Below the pieces are notes generated by a model. That model searched no databases, had not been told where the DNA came from, and saw nothing but the letters and a program-made list of their open reading frames with translations. A stretch of DNA of 64,000 nucleotides, from NCBI GenBank assembly GCA_019635875.1, contig JAHBYP010000008.1, positions 44,455 to 108,454 on the forward strand. The letters run 5' to 3'. Below, in pieces: positions 47,232-55,468 of this stretch. The first letter of the stretch is position 1. Every line of letters starts with the position of its first letter. This DNA comes from Alphaproteobacteria bacterium (GTDB lineage Bacteria; Pseudomonadota; Alphaproteobacteria; Reyranellales; Reyranellaceae). The translations under genes and the position numbers were made by a program.

Positions 47232-48809
47232 ATGTCGTTCATCGGGAAGATCGCGAAATCGGCGGCGGCCAGCGCGATGGCGCTTTCGTTCGCGGCCGCG
47301 GCGCAGGCGCAGACGACCTTGCGGGTCGTGGCGCATTCGGACCTGAAGATCCTCGATCCGATCTGGACCACCGCCTACATCACGCGCAACCACGGCTACC
47401 TGATCTACGACACGCTGCTGGGCCAGGACTCGACCTTGGCGATCCGCCCGCAGATGGCCGAGAAGTGGACGGTGAGCGACGACAAGCTCACCTGGACCTT
47501 CACCCTGCGCGACGGCCTGGAGTTCCACGACGGCCAGCCGGTGACCTCCACCGACGTGGTGGCCTCGCTCAAGCGCTGGGCCGAGCGCGATTCGATGGCC
47601 CAGCAACTGTGGACGCGGGTGAGCGAGATCACGCCCATCGACGCGAAGAGCTTCAAGCTGGTGCTGAAGGAGCCTTACGGCCTGGTGATCGAGACCCTGG
47701 GCAAGCCGAGCTCGCTGGTGCCCTTCATCATGCCGGCGCGGGTCGCGGCGACGCCGTCGAACCAGCAGATCAAGGATTTCACCGGCTCCGGCCCGTTCAT
47801 CTTCAGCGCCAAGGAGTGGAAGCCCGGCGACAAGGTCATCTACCTCAAGAACCCCAAGTACAAGCCGCGCGGCGAGCCGGCCTCGGGGATGGCCGGCGGC
47901 AAGGTGGTCAAGGTCGACCGCGTCGAATGGATCGCCATGCCCGACCCGCTGACCGCGGCCAACGCGCTGCTCGCCGGCGAGATCGACATGATCGAGGCGC
48001 CGCCGCCCGACCTGTTCCCGGTCCTGCAGAAGGACAAGAACATCGCGCTCTACGGCTGGAACCCGCTGGGCAGCCAGATCATCGGCCGCTTCAACCACCT
48101 GCACCCGCCGTTCAACAACCCCAAGGCGCGGCTGGCGGCATTCTACGCCACGGCACAGAGCGACTATCTCGAGGCCCAGGTCGGCGACAAGGACATCTAT
48201 TTCGAGTGCAACGCGCCACTGACCTGCGGCAACCCGCACACCAAGACCTATGGCGATCTGCTGCTCAAGCCCAACCTGGAGAAGGCGCGCGCGCTCCTCA
48301 AGGAGTCGGGCTATGACGGCACGCCGATCGTGCTGATGCACCAGACCGACCTGCAATCGTCCAACCGCCTGGCGCCGGTGGCCAAGGCGCAGCTCGAGCG
48401 GGCCGGCTTCAAGGTCGACATGCACTCGATGGACTGGCAGTCGGTGGTGTCGCGCCGCGCCAAGAAGGATCCGCCGGCACAGGGCGGCTGGAACATGTTC
48501 TTCACCACGACGGTGGCGGTCGATGCCGCCAACCCGGTGGCCAACGCCTTCACCAATGGCGGCTGCGAGAAGGCGTGGTTCGGCTGGCCGTGCGATGAGG
48601 CGCTGGAGAAGCTGCGCGCCGACTACTCGCGCGCGACCGACGACGCGGCCAAGAAGGATCTCGCCTTCAAGATCCAGGACCGCGTGATGGAGCAGGCGCA
48701 CTACCTCGTCGTCGGCCAGTACAAGGCCTTCGGCGCCTATCGCAAGGGCGTGGTCGAGGGCTGGCTGCAGGGCCCGGCCGCGGTGTTCTGGAACATCAGC
48801 AAGAAGTAG
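47232..48809 (+). CDS. Peptide/nickel-type ABC transporter substrate-binding protein (orphan)
   Basis: A 525-residue family 5 periplasmic binding protein. Signal peptide residues 1-27 (AAAAQAQ). Landmarks are LKILDPIWTTAYITRNHGYLIYDTLL, WTFTLRDGLEFHDGQPVTSTDVVASLKRW, and GSGPFIFSAKEWKPGDKVIYLKNPKY. ATG 47232 follows CGGAGACGG. No permease or ATPase gene adjoins, so it is an orphan or served by a transporter elsewhere. The upstream region (46976-47231) is IS end plus repeat; its promoter is not evident. Confidence 0.92.
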   Translation: MSFIGKIAKSAAASAMALSFAAAAQAQTTLRVVAHSDLKILDPIWTTAYITRNHGYLIYDTLLGQDSTLAIRPQMAEKWTVSDDKLTWTFTLRDGLEFHDGQPVTSTDVVASLKRWAERDSMAQQLWTRVSEITPIDAKSFKLVLKEPYGLVIETLGKPSSLVPFIMPARVAATPSNQQIKDFTGSGPFIFSAKEWKPGDKVIYLKNPKYKPRGEPASGMAGGKVVKVDRVEWIAMPDPLTAANALLAGEIDMIEAPPPDLFPVLQKDKNIALYGWNPLGSQIIGRFNHLHPPFNNPKARLAAFYATAQSDYLEAQVGDKDIYFECNAPLTCGNPHTKTYGDLLLKPNLEKARALLKESGYDGTPIVLMHQTDLQSSNRLAPVAKAQLERAGFKVDMHSMDWQSVVSRRAKKDPPAQGGWNMFFTTTVAVDAANPVANAFTNGGCEKAWFGWPCDEALEKLRADYSRATDDAAKKDLAFKIQDRVMEQAHYLVVGQYKAFGAYRKGVVEGWLQGPAAVFWNISKK

Positions 48810-48815
48810 TGCTCT

Positions 48816-48942
48816 GCTCCCTCTCCCCGCTTGCGGGGAGAGGGTTGGGGTGAGGGGTTGATCCTGGTTGCGCACGGTGGCGGTGCGACGCTTGATGCGG
48901 CCCCTCACCCCGACCCTCTCCCCGCGAGCGGGGAGAGGGAGC
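48816..48942. repeat. Composite inverted repeat, CTCTCCCCGC type (two palindromes)
   Basis: Two copies of GCTCCCTCTCCCCGC...GCGGGGAGAGGG-like palindromes face each other, with GGGGTGAGGGG/CCCCTCACCCC tails and a ~50-nt centre. It follows the binding-protein gene by 6 bp and with the next repeat fills the 307-bp gap 48810-49116, which contains no gene. Confidence 0.8.
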
Positions 48943-48990
48943 AAACGGCGCCCTGCTCGCCCATTGCGACGCGCCGCCCATCAAACGCAA

Positions 48991-49102
48991 CTGTCATCCC
49001 GAGCGTAGCGAGGGATCCAGCATGTCTTCCTGGGAGCGCCGGCGCTCCCAAAGAGACCCCCCCCTGCACTACAGGGGCCGCGGACGGCCCCGAGGATGAC
49101 AG
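48991..49102. repeat. TGTCATCCCGAGCG repeat, copy 6 (long variant)
   Basis: Left arm CTGTCATCCCGAGCGTAGCG; the centre carries GGGAGCGCCGGCGCTCCC and the insert CCCCTGCACTACAGGGGCCGCGGACGG, then CCCCGAGGATGACAG. It is the same subtype as copy 3. Confidence 0.85.
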
Positions 49103-49116
49103 GCGCAATTGAGCCC

Positions 49117-49740
49117 TCAGCTCGCCGCCACGATGAAGCTCATCTGCCTGGCGCCGAAGTCACGCCGTTGCGTGTCGAGCACGTCGAAGCCGGCGCGGCG
49201 CACGCAGTCCACGACCTCGGCCTCGGGACGGATGCAATAGATCTCCGCCGGGAAGATGGCACCAAACCGCGAATCCTCGGCGGGACGGAAGCCGAGCACG
49301 AAGCGGCCGCCGGGTCTCAGCACGCGATGGATCTCTCCCAGGTGATCCTGCGGCGAGGACCAGAAATAGATGGTGTGGACCGCGTAGGCCTTGTCGAAGG
49401 TCCGATCGGCGAAGGGCAGCCGGTCGCTGCGCCCGAGATGGAAGCCGACGCGCCCCTCCCGCACCAGGGCGCGGTGGCGGCGCGTGGCGTGGCGATGCAT
49501 GACCGGCGAGAAGTCGACTCCCGACAGATCGCCGCGCGGGGCCATGGACGCCGCCTTCGCCAGGGTCGCGCCATGGCCTGATCCGACCTCCAGCACGCGA
49601 TCGTCGGGTTCGAGCCGCAGAAATTCCAGCGCCCTGTCGTTCTCCGCGGCGGTCTCGCGCGCCATGATGCGGGCCACGAGGCGGCCCAGAAGGCCCTCCG
49701 GCCGCCGCCCCTGCCTGGCGATCATCAATGGCTTGCGCAT
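49117..49740 (-). CDS. Class I SAM-dependent methyltransferase
   Basis: A 207-residue methyltransferase with motif I DDRVLEVGSGHGATL, an acidic motif II region (LSGVDFS), SDRLPFADRTFDKAYAVHTIYFW (motif IV-like) and VLRPGGRFVLGF. It resembles UbiE/type 11 methyltransferases; the substrate is not evident. It lies 107 bp downstream of the lipoate ligase gene on the same strand. Confidence 0.85.
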   Translation of the reverse strand: MRKPLMIARQGRRPEGLLGRLVARIMARETAAENDRALEFLRLEPDDRVLEVGSGHGATLAKAASMAPRGDLSGVDFSPVMHRHATRRHRALVREGRVGFHLGRSDRLPFADRTFDKAYAVHTIYFWSSPQDHLGEIHRVLRPGGRFVLGFRPAEDSRFGAIFPAEIYCIRPEAEVVDCVRRAGFDVLDTQRRDFGARQMSFIVAAS

Positions 49741-49847
49741 GGTCCCTCCCGGCCCAGGCGCCCATCCCGCCAGAGTCGCGCGATCAAATCTCGCCGAGTT
49801 CGAAATCGGCGAGCGATCGCGGCGGCAAACTCAGGAATCGGCAGGGA

Positions 49848-50936
49848 TCAGCTCCGCGCGGCCCAGGCGGGCAGGACCCGGACCAGCGCGGCCGCAAGAT
49901 CGGCACCGCTCACCCCCGGCATGTCCAGCCCGAGTTCGGCAATGAAGCGGTCGATGCGCGCCGGCAGGTCGGAGGCGTCGAGACGCAGGCCGCACATCGC
50001 CGTGGCCAGCTTCGGCGGGCCGTCGATCGGCAGGCAGGTGAAGTCGCCGGCGAGATCGAGATCGACCAGCACGCCGTCGCGCGCCAGCGCCCGAAGGCGC
50101 AGCAGGCCACCTGGCGCCTTGTGGTCGGCCTCGACCAGCGCCGCGCCGGCCATCAGCTTCACGCCATCGGCGACTGCGCGCCGCCCGCGCCGGTACGTCC
50201 AGTCAGGGTCGAGCAACGAGCCCGCACGCCGGGCGATGGCGACGCGCTCGTCCTTGCGCGGCTCGCCCCGTACTGGCGCGGCATCGAGCGTGCGCGGCAG
50301 GCCGTGCAGCAATGTCGCGATCACCTGCTCGCGCGACGGCGGCGTGCCGAGCTCGCGGCGCAGGCTGGTGATGTAATCGGCCAGCGAGGTGCGCAGCTTG
50401 TCGCGGAATTTCTCCGACGGCACGCGCAGGGCACACGCCATGCGCTCTGCGTCGAAGTCGAACAGGATCATGCCGGCGAACACGACGGCCTCGCCGATCG
50501 CCGCGATCGCCGAGCCGCCGATCTTGCGGCCATCGACGTGGATGTCGTTGAGCGCCCGGTACTCGGCGGCCACGCCCAGCGCGCGATAGGTCTCGACCAG
50601 CGGCGCGATGAAGCGCGGATAGAGCGCCGCCGCGCGGCCCGTCGCCAGCCGCCGCGGGTAGACGAAGTGCACGAAGAGATGCGGCGCATCGAGCAGCACG
50701 GCGCCGCCGCCGGCCTCGCGGCGGATCACCGGCATGCCCTGGGCGGCGCACCAATCCGCGTCGACCTCCTGCGCCACGTCCTGGTGGAAGCCGACGCAGA
50801 TGAAGGGCGCGTCGGGGTTCGACAAGGTCATCACGGGATCGTCATCGGCGCCCATGGCGTCGGCGATGCCGTGCCAGATCGCCAGCGACATCACCGGCGG
50901 GACGGAGCCGAAATCGAGCACGCGCAGCGCAGACAT
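49848..50936 (-). CDS. Lipoate-protein ligase / BPL-LPL catalytic-domain protein
   Basis: A 362-residue protein with the LplA core: MTLSNPDAPFICVGFHQD, the RREAGGGAVLLDAPHLFVHFVYP lipoyl-AMP loop, and NDIHVDGRKIGGSAIAAIGEAVVFAGMILFDFD with the catalytic Lys. A ~150-residue C-terminal domain follows. It attaches lipoyl or octanoyl groups to acceptor proteins. The divergent DsrE gene starts 14 bp away and an H-protein-like gene lies 0.5 kb on, its probable acceptor. Confidence 0.85.
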   Translation of the reverse strand: MSALRVLDFGSVPPVMSLAIWHGIADAMGADDDPVMTLSNPDAPFICVGFHQDVAQEVDADWCAAQGMPVIRREAGGGAVLLDAPHLFVHFVYPRRLATGRAAALYPRFIAPLVETYRALGVAAEYRALNDIHVDGRKIGGSAIAAIGEAVVFAGMILFDFDAERMACALRVPSEKFRDKLRTSLADYITSLRRELGTPPSREQVIATLLHGLPRTLDAAPVRGEPRKDERVAIARRAGSLLDPDWTYRRGRRAVADGVKLMAGAALVEADHKAPGGLLRLRALARDGVLVDLDLAGDFTCLPIDGPPKLATAMCGLRLDASDLPARIDRFIAELGLDMPGVSGADLAAALVRVLPAWAARS

Positions 50937-50950
50937 GCTAGCCTCGCGCC

Positions 50951-51325
50951 ATGAAGAAGCTCGTGATCGTGATGGTCAACACCGATCCGCGCAACGGCGA
51001 GGAACTGGGCGCGCCGTTCTACCAGGCCGCCGTGGCCGCGGCGATGGACTACGAGGTCGAGGTGATCTGCACCGCCACCGCCGGCCGGTTGCTCAAGCGC
51101 GGCGTGGCCGAGAAGCTGCATGTGAAGGCGGGCGCCAGGACCACGGTCTACGACTTCATCAAGGAAGCGCACGAGAACGGCGCCAAGCTCTACGCCTGCT
51201 CCAACAACCTCGAGCTCTTCGACATGACGAAGGAGGAGCTGATCCCGGAATGCGCCGGGCTCGTCGGCGCCGGCTACCTGGTGCAGAAGATCATGGAAGA
51301 AGACTGCCGCGTGCTGACCTATTGA
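50951..51325 (+). CDS. DsrE/DsrF-like sulfur-relay family protein
   Basis: A 124-residue DsrE-fold protein: MKKLVIVMVNTDPRNGEELGAPFYQAAVAAAMDYEVEVICTATAGRLLKRG, with a central Cys in KLYACSNNLELF at the position of the DsrE active Cys, and further Cys at IPECAG and EEDCRV. It probably carries sulfur as a persulfide. Divergent from the lipoate ligase with only a 14-bp gap, so promoters must overlap the two coding starts. Confidence 0.8.
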   Translation: MKKLVIVMVNTDPRNGEELGAPFYQAAVAAAMDYEVEVICTATAGRLLKRGVAEKLHVKAGARTTVYDFIKEAHENGAKLYACSNNLELFDMTKEELIPECAGLVGAGYLVQKIMEEDCRVLTY

Positions 51326-51337
51326 GACGTGCTTCAC

Positions 51338-51404
51338 CTGTCATCCCGAACGCAGCGAGGGATCCAGGCGGTTTCCGGGATCCCTCGCTGCGCTCGGGAT
51401 GACA
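51338..51404. repeat. TGTCATCCCGAGCG palindromic repeat, copy 7
   Basis: Left arm CTGTCATCCCGAACGCAGCG (one mismatch) and right arm CGCTGCGCTCGGGATGACA, 13 bp after the DsrE stop and 19 bp before the H-protein-like start. Confidence 0.88.
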
Positions 51405-51423
51405 ATCACACTGAAGGGCTTCC

Positions 51424-51882
51424 ATGGCCACCGTGAAGGGCTGCGAGCTGCCCGACGATCTCTGGTACGACGTCGAGAACATGCTGTGGTACCGGCCCGA
51501 AGCCGAGGGTCTGGTGCGCGTCGGCCCGACACGCATCGCCGTGGCGATGGGCGGCGAGGTGGTGGGTGCCACGCCCAAGCGGGCCGACCGGCATCTCGAG
51601 CCCGGCCAGGCCTGCGCCGTGGTCGAGGCCGGCAAGTATGTCGGCCCGGCCAAGATCGCCTTCGCCTGCCACGTGGTCGAAAGCCACGAGGAGCTGATGG
51701 ACGATCCCTCGCCGGTGAACCGCGATCCCTATGGCGAGGGCTGGTTCGTGCTGGTGCGGCCCGACGACTGGGCCGCCGCGAGCGCGGCGCTGCTGTATGG
51801 GCCAGCAGCGATCGAGCCGTTCCTCGCAAAGATGGCGGCGGAAGAGTTCGAAGGCTGCGATCCCAGTCAATCTCGCATATGA
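51424..51882 (+). CDS. Glycine cleavage H-protein-like lipoyl-carrier protein
   Basis: A 152-residue GcvH-like fold. The lipoyl hairpin is VVEAGKYVGPAK with Lys71 as the likely attachment site, versus ESVK in classical GcvH; NMLWYRPEAEGLVRVGPT is the usual N-terminal H-domain lead. No glycine cleavage P, T or L genes are nearby. With the lipoate ligase and DsrE it resembles lipoate-dependent sulfur modules rather than glycine cleavage. The ~20 C-terminal residues have no clear counterpart. Confidence 0.75.
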   Translation: MATVKGCELPDDLWYDVENMLWYRPEAEGLVRVGPTRIAVAMGGEVVGATPKRADRHLEPGQACAVVEAGKYVGPAKIAFACHVVESHEELMDDPSPVNRDPYGEGWFVLVRPDDWAAASAALLYGPAAIEPFLAKMAAEEFEGCDPSQSRI

Positions 51883-51900
51883 CCGATTTGCCTTGGTCTT

Positions 51901-52029
51901 ACCTTCCCCCGGAGGGGGAAGGTGCCCGAAGGGCGGAAGGGGGATGTCGAAGACGGACACCGACTTCGTTGAGACATCCCCCATCCGTCGCGCTTCGCGC
52001 GCCACCTTCCCTCTCCGGGGGAAGGGAAG
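51901..52029. repeat. Composite inverted repeat, CTTCCCCCGGAGGGGGAAGG type
   Basis: Facing palindromes joined to GTGCCCGAAGGGCGGAAGGGGGATGT-like tails with a ~30-nt centre; it fills most of the 176-bp gap 51883-52058. Confidence 0.8.
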
Positions 52030-52058
52030 CCCGAGATCCATATGCTATCACCCTGCAC

Positions 52059-52424
52059 TCAAGCCGGGTCGAGCCTCAGCGGCCGGCCCTTGCGGTCGAA
52101 GAAGGCGCCTTCGTTGATCGTGGCGTGGTCCTCGATCAGGCGATCCTGCGCCTGCTTCAGGCGAAAGCGCGCCTCGCCGTCAGTCAGCGGGCCGCCGTGC
52201 GGCGCAGTGGCGGGAAAGATCGCGACCGCATCCCATTGCAGCTTCGACCTGTCGAGCATGTCGCGGAAGTCGCGCCACGCCATCTCGTTGCCGATGACAT
52301 TGGCGTAGGACGAGCCCAGCGGCCAGATCGTCGCGCGATCGCGCTTCACCAGGATCAGGAGCGCGGTGAAGCCCCTGGTGCGCGCGAAGGTGTCGCGCAG
52401 CCAGGCGTCGAAGGCGGCGGACAT
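52059..52424 (-). CDS. Hypothetical protein, 121 residues
   Basis: Family not recognised. It starts MSAAFDAWLRDTFARTRGFTALLILVKRDRATIWPLGSSYANVIGNEMAW and ends with a charged helix (LKQAQDRLIEDHATINEGAFFDRKGRPLRL). No signal peptide. Its ATG overlaps the upstream gene's stop by 1 nt (TGATG), so the two are co-translated. Confidence 0.6.
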   Translation of the reverse strand: MSAAFDAWLRDTFARTRGFTALLILVKRDRATIWPLGSSYANVIGNEMAWRDFRDMLDRSKLQWDAVAIFPATAPHGGPLTDGEARFRLKQAQDRLIEDHATINEGAFFDRKGRPLRLDPA

Positions 52425-52867
52425 CAGAAGTCGACCAGCGGCGTGAGGCTGGGCTCCTCGCGCGCCACCAGCGCGGTGAAGGCGGTCTGGAAGCGCGAGG
52501 CATACCACGCCTCGAAGCGGGTAAAGGCCTGCACCACGTCGCCCCCCGCCTCGCCAGGATGCGCCGCGAGCCAGGCCTGGTCGGCAACTGCTGCCATTTG
52601 TTCGCGCACCTCCTCGCAGGCGGCGTCATCGGCGGTCCAGCCGGTCATGTCGCACAGCACCCGCACGCCGGCATCGACCGCGGTGGCGCGATCCTCGCCG
52701 GCGGCGACGGCGCGCAGCAGCGCGTCGACCAGCTCGACCCGGCGATAGGCGGCGACGCGCGCCTGCTCCAGCGCCGCCAGTCGATCACGCGACTCGAGTC
52801 GATAGGCAGCCTCGATCCGCCCCGCCTCCTCCGCGCGCCGCCGCAATTCGTCGACCTGGGCCGGCAT
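52424..52867 (-). CDS. Hypothetical helical protein, 147 residues
   Basis: Family not recognised. The N-terminal 60 residues are a likely coiled coil (DELRRRAEEAGRIEAAYRLESRDRLAALEQARVAAYRR); the rest is helical and acidic (GEDRATAVDAGVRVLCDMTGW...). ATG 52867 follows GAAGGAGACACC. Coupled to the downstream 121-residue gene. Confidence 0.6.
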   Translation of the reverse strand: MPAQVDELRRRAEEAGRIEAAYRLESRDRLAALEQARVAAYRRVELVDALLRAVAAGEDRATAVDAGVRVLCDMTGWTADDAACEEVREQMAAVADQAWLAAHPGEAGGDVVQAFTRFEAWYASRFQTAFTALVAREEPSLTPLVDF

Positions 52868-52886
52868 GGTGTCTCCTTCACTCTGT

Positions 52887-53012
52887 TCCCTTCCCCCGGA
52901 GGGGGAAGGTGGCGCGCGCAGCGCGACGGAAGGGGGATGTTGAAGTCGGACTCCGGCGTTCGTCTTCGACATCCCCTTCCGCCCTTCGGGCACCTTCCCC
53001 CTCCGGGGGAAA
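52887..53012. repeat. Composite inverted repeat, CTTCCCCCGGAGGGGGAAGG type, second copy
   Basis: The same element as at 51.9 kb: outer CCTTCCCCCGGAGGGGGAAGG palindromes with GCGACGGAAGGGGGATGT/ACATCCCCTTCCGCCC tails. It fills the gap 52868-53019, just before the Sel1 gene's 3' end. Confidence 0.8.
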
Positions 53013-53019
53013 GACGTCA

Positions 53020-53796
53020 TCACGCACCATCGCCGGCGGCGATCAGTCGTTCGGCTTCGTCACGCTCGGCGTCGCCCAGCAGCGGGCGCACGCGCGGCAG
53101 GAAGCCGGCGGCGACCTCGTTACCACGCCGCTGCGCGCGTGCCAGCCAGCGATAGGCGAGCATCTGGTCCTGCCGCACGCCGAGGCCCAGGTGATAGGCG
53201 GCGCCGAGCATCGCCTGCGACTCGCTATCACCCAGCCGTGCCGCCTTCTCGAACCACGCCGCCGCCGCTTCGGGGTCGCGTTCGACACCCTCGGCATTGT
53301 GGAAGATCATGCCCAGCCGGCCCATCGCCGAGGCGCTGCCCGCTGCCGCCGCGGTTTGGGCCCAGCGCCGCGCCAGCATCACGTCGCGGTCCATGCCGAC
53401 GCCTTCGTAGGCCATCCAGCTCAGCATGTTCTGCGCCTCGGTCTCGCCACCCTCGGCGGCGCGCGCGTACCAGTGCGCGGCCTGCGCCAGATCGCCGTCG
53501 GTGCCGCGGCCCTCGTAGTACATCAGCGCCAGGTTCTGCTGGGCCACGGCGTCGCCGGCCTCGGCGGCGATGCGGAACCAGCGCGCCGCCTCCGCGTCGT
53601 CGCGCCCGACGCCGTTACCGGTGGCGAACAGGCCGCCGAGATTGGCCTGGGCACGCGCCACGCCCCGATGCGCCAGCGCGTGCCAGATGTCGAAGGCGGT
53701 GCCGATATCGCCGGCATCGAAGGCCAAGCGCGCGCGGGCCAGCGCGGCCTCGACCGGCTCGCTGCCGGCCAGCCATCGGCGCAGGGCGCCGATCAC
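53020..53796 (-). CDS. Sel1-repeat (TPR-like) protein in the formate dehydrogenase operon
   Basis: A 258-residue helical-repeat protein with about five Sel1 units, e.g. GVARAQANLGGLFATGNGVGRDDAEAARWFRIAAEAGD and DAVAQQNLALMYYEGRGTDGDLAQAAHWYARAAEGG. Such repeats bind protein partners. The GTG start at 53796 overlaps the fdhE stop (GTGA). It is the last gene of the fdoGHI-fdhE unit, suggesting an assembly or stability role for the complex; that is inference. Confidence 0.78.
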   Translation of the reverse strand: MIGALRRWLAGSEPVEAALARARLAFDAGDIGTAFDIWHALAHRGVARAQANLGGLFATGNGVGRDDAEAARWFRIAAEAGDAVAQQNLALMYYEGRGTDGDLAQAAHWYARAAEGGETEAQNMLSWMAYEGVGMDRDVMLARRWAQTAAAAGSASAMGRLGMIFHNAEGVERDPEAAAAWFEKAARLGDSESQAMLGAAYHLGLGVRQDQMLAYRWLARAQRRGNEVAAGFLPRVRPLLGDAERDEAERLIAAGDGA

Positions 53797-54764
53797 GCGT
53801 CGGCCGCGCCGTCGGCAGCGCTCAGGGGCTCGGGCGCGTCCTCGCCCTGCGGCATGAGGTACCAGTTCAGCCGCGCGCGCTGCCAGCCAGCCTCGCCGAC
53901 CAGGATGTCGAGCGCGAGCGTGGCGAGATCGTCGGCCACCGGCTCGGCATCCGGCGCCTCCTCGAGATAGAGCGCCTTGGTGTAGGTGCGGCACTCGTCG
54001 CAGGTCTCGGCGCGCACCGCCTTCGAGCCGCCCTCGACATGGTGGTAGGCGATGCCCTTGGTCGAGACGCAATGGGCGCACTGGATGCGGGTGTAGTTCC
54101 ACTGCGTCTGGCACAGGCCACAGCACAGGAAGCGCGAGCCCTGCCGGCCCGCCGCCGCATCGATCACCGAGGCGAGCGGCGTGGAGCCGCACACCGGGCA
54201 GAGATTGCGCGGCTCCAGCGGCACCGGCGCCGCCGGATCGAGCAGCGCGGCCATGCGCGCCCAGTGCAGCTCCAGCGCCGCGGCCGCCAGCGGCACCTCG
54301 GCCATGTCCCAGGACTCCTGCTTCTCGCGCAGCAGGCGATCGGCCAGGGCGTCGATCGACTTGTCGTCGCGCGCCGCGAAGGCGGCGAGCGCGTCGATCG
54401 CCGGCTTGGGCATCGTCACGTCCTGAAGCGCGCGGGCGACGGCGCGCGCGCCGGCCACGAACGACGCGTCGCGCGCCCAGGTGAGGCGCTCGATCAGCGC
54501 GAAGCCGTGCGCCTTGCAGAAGGCGATGTGGTCGTCGCCGGGCAGCGTACCGGCCGGCAGCTCGCCCGCCGCCTTGTGCTGCGCGCGCGCGATTTCGGCG
54601 ACGAAACGCAGGAACGGCTCGAGCGGATTGCCCGATGCCAGCGCGTCGAGCCGCGCCGCGCGCCGCGCGAAGTGCGTGGCGATGTCGGGCAGGCGAACGA
54701 AGGGCGGCGCCGCGATCTGGCCGATATCGACCGGATCGGGGACGACGCGTCCTTTAAGGCTCAC
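53793..54764 (-). CDS. fdhE: Formate dehydrogenase accessory protein FdhE
   Basis: A 323-residue rubredoxin-like zinc protein with four Cys pairs: CPVCGS, CCGLC, CAHC and CDEC. FdhE helps assemble or activate respiratory formate dehydrogenase in the cytoplasm before Tat export. The GTG start at 54764 overlaps the fdoI stop by 4 nt (GTGA). Confidence 0.9.
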   Translation of the reverse strand: MSLKGRVVPDPVDIGQIAAPPFVRLPDIATHFARRAARLDALASGNPLEPFLRFVAEIARAQHKAAGELPAGTLPGDDHIAFCKAHGFALIERLTWARDASFVAGARAVARALQDVTMPKPAIDALAAFAARDDKSIDALADRLLREKQESWDMAEVPLAAAALELHWARMAALLDPAAPVPLEPRNLCPVCGSTPLASVIDAAAGRQGSRFLCCGLCQTQWNYTRIQCAHCVSTKGIAYHHVEGGSKAVRAETCDECRTYTKALYLEEAPDAEPVADDLATLALDILVGEAGWQRARLNWYLMPQGEDAPEPLSAADGAADA

Positions 54765-55393
54765 TTGCTCTTGCCCACTTCCTCGCGCAGCCACTTGCGG
54801 TGATGGCGCCACGCCCAGCCGCCGGTGACCGAGCCGCGGGTCATGCCGCGGATCGTGCCGCGGACCCAGATCGCGGCATAGACATGGGTGATCACGACGA
54901 TCAGCAGCAGCACGGCGGAAGCGGAATGGACGACGGCCGCCAGCCGCTTCTGCTCGATCGTCGTGTACTCGCCGAGCTGCGAGGCCCACATCGCCAGCCC
55001 GCTGGTCAGCAGCAGGATGGTGAGGATCGACATCAGCCAGAACACCAGCTTCTGCCCGGCGTTGTACTTGCCGGCCTCCGGCACCTTGGCCTCGTCGCCC
55101 GCGACCACGTGCTTGACGTTGCGCATCCAGGCGCTGTCGTCCTTGTTCCACAGGTTGAAGCGCACGAAGCGGATGAACAGGCCGAGGAAGCTCAGCATCG
55201 CCAGCACGCCGATCCAGGGATGGACGATGCGCGCCGTCGGTCCGCCGCCGAACAGCTCCGTAAGAAAGAACAGCGACGGATGGAACAGCGCCATGCCCGA
55301 GAGCACCAGGCAGATCATCAGGATCGCGTTGATCCAGTGATTGAGGCGCGCGCCCGACGTATAGCGATCGAAGATGTTGTTCTTGCCGGCCAT
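54761..55393 (-). CDS. fdoI: Formate dehydrogenase cytochrome b556 subunit (FdoI/FdnI)
   Basis: A 210-residue four-helix membrane protein that passes electrons from FdoH to quinone. It has heme-coordinating His residues in HPWIGVLAMLSFLGLFIRF, SASAVLLLIVVITHVYAAIWVRGT and HHRKW. The N-terminal KNNIFDRYTSGARLNHWINAILMICLVLSGMALF is typical. Coupled to fdhE. Confidence 0.92.
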   Translation of the reverse strand: MAGKNNIFDRYTSGARLNHWINAILMICLVLSGMALFHPSLFFLTELFGGGPTARIVHPWIGVLAMLSFLGLFIRFVRFNLWNKDDSAWMRNVKHVVAGDEAKVPEAGKYNAGQKLVFWLMSILTILLLTSGLAMWASQLGEYTTIEQKRLAAVVHSASAVLLLIVVITHVYAAIWVRGTIRGMTRGSVTGGWAWRHHRKWLREEVGKSK

Positions 55394-55468
55394 GGTACGG
55401 CCCTCCCTGCACTACCGCGCGAGGCCGGGTATGCCGGCTCCCGCGCTACGCTTCGTGCGCGCCGCCGA

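Noticed and set aside
51424..51882. A glycine cleavage system locus
   Set aside because: Only an H-like carrier is present, with a non-classical lipoyl motif and no P, T or L genes nearby.
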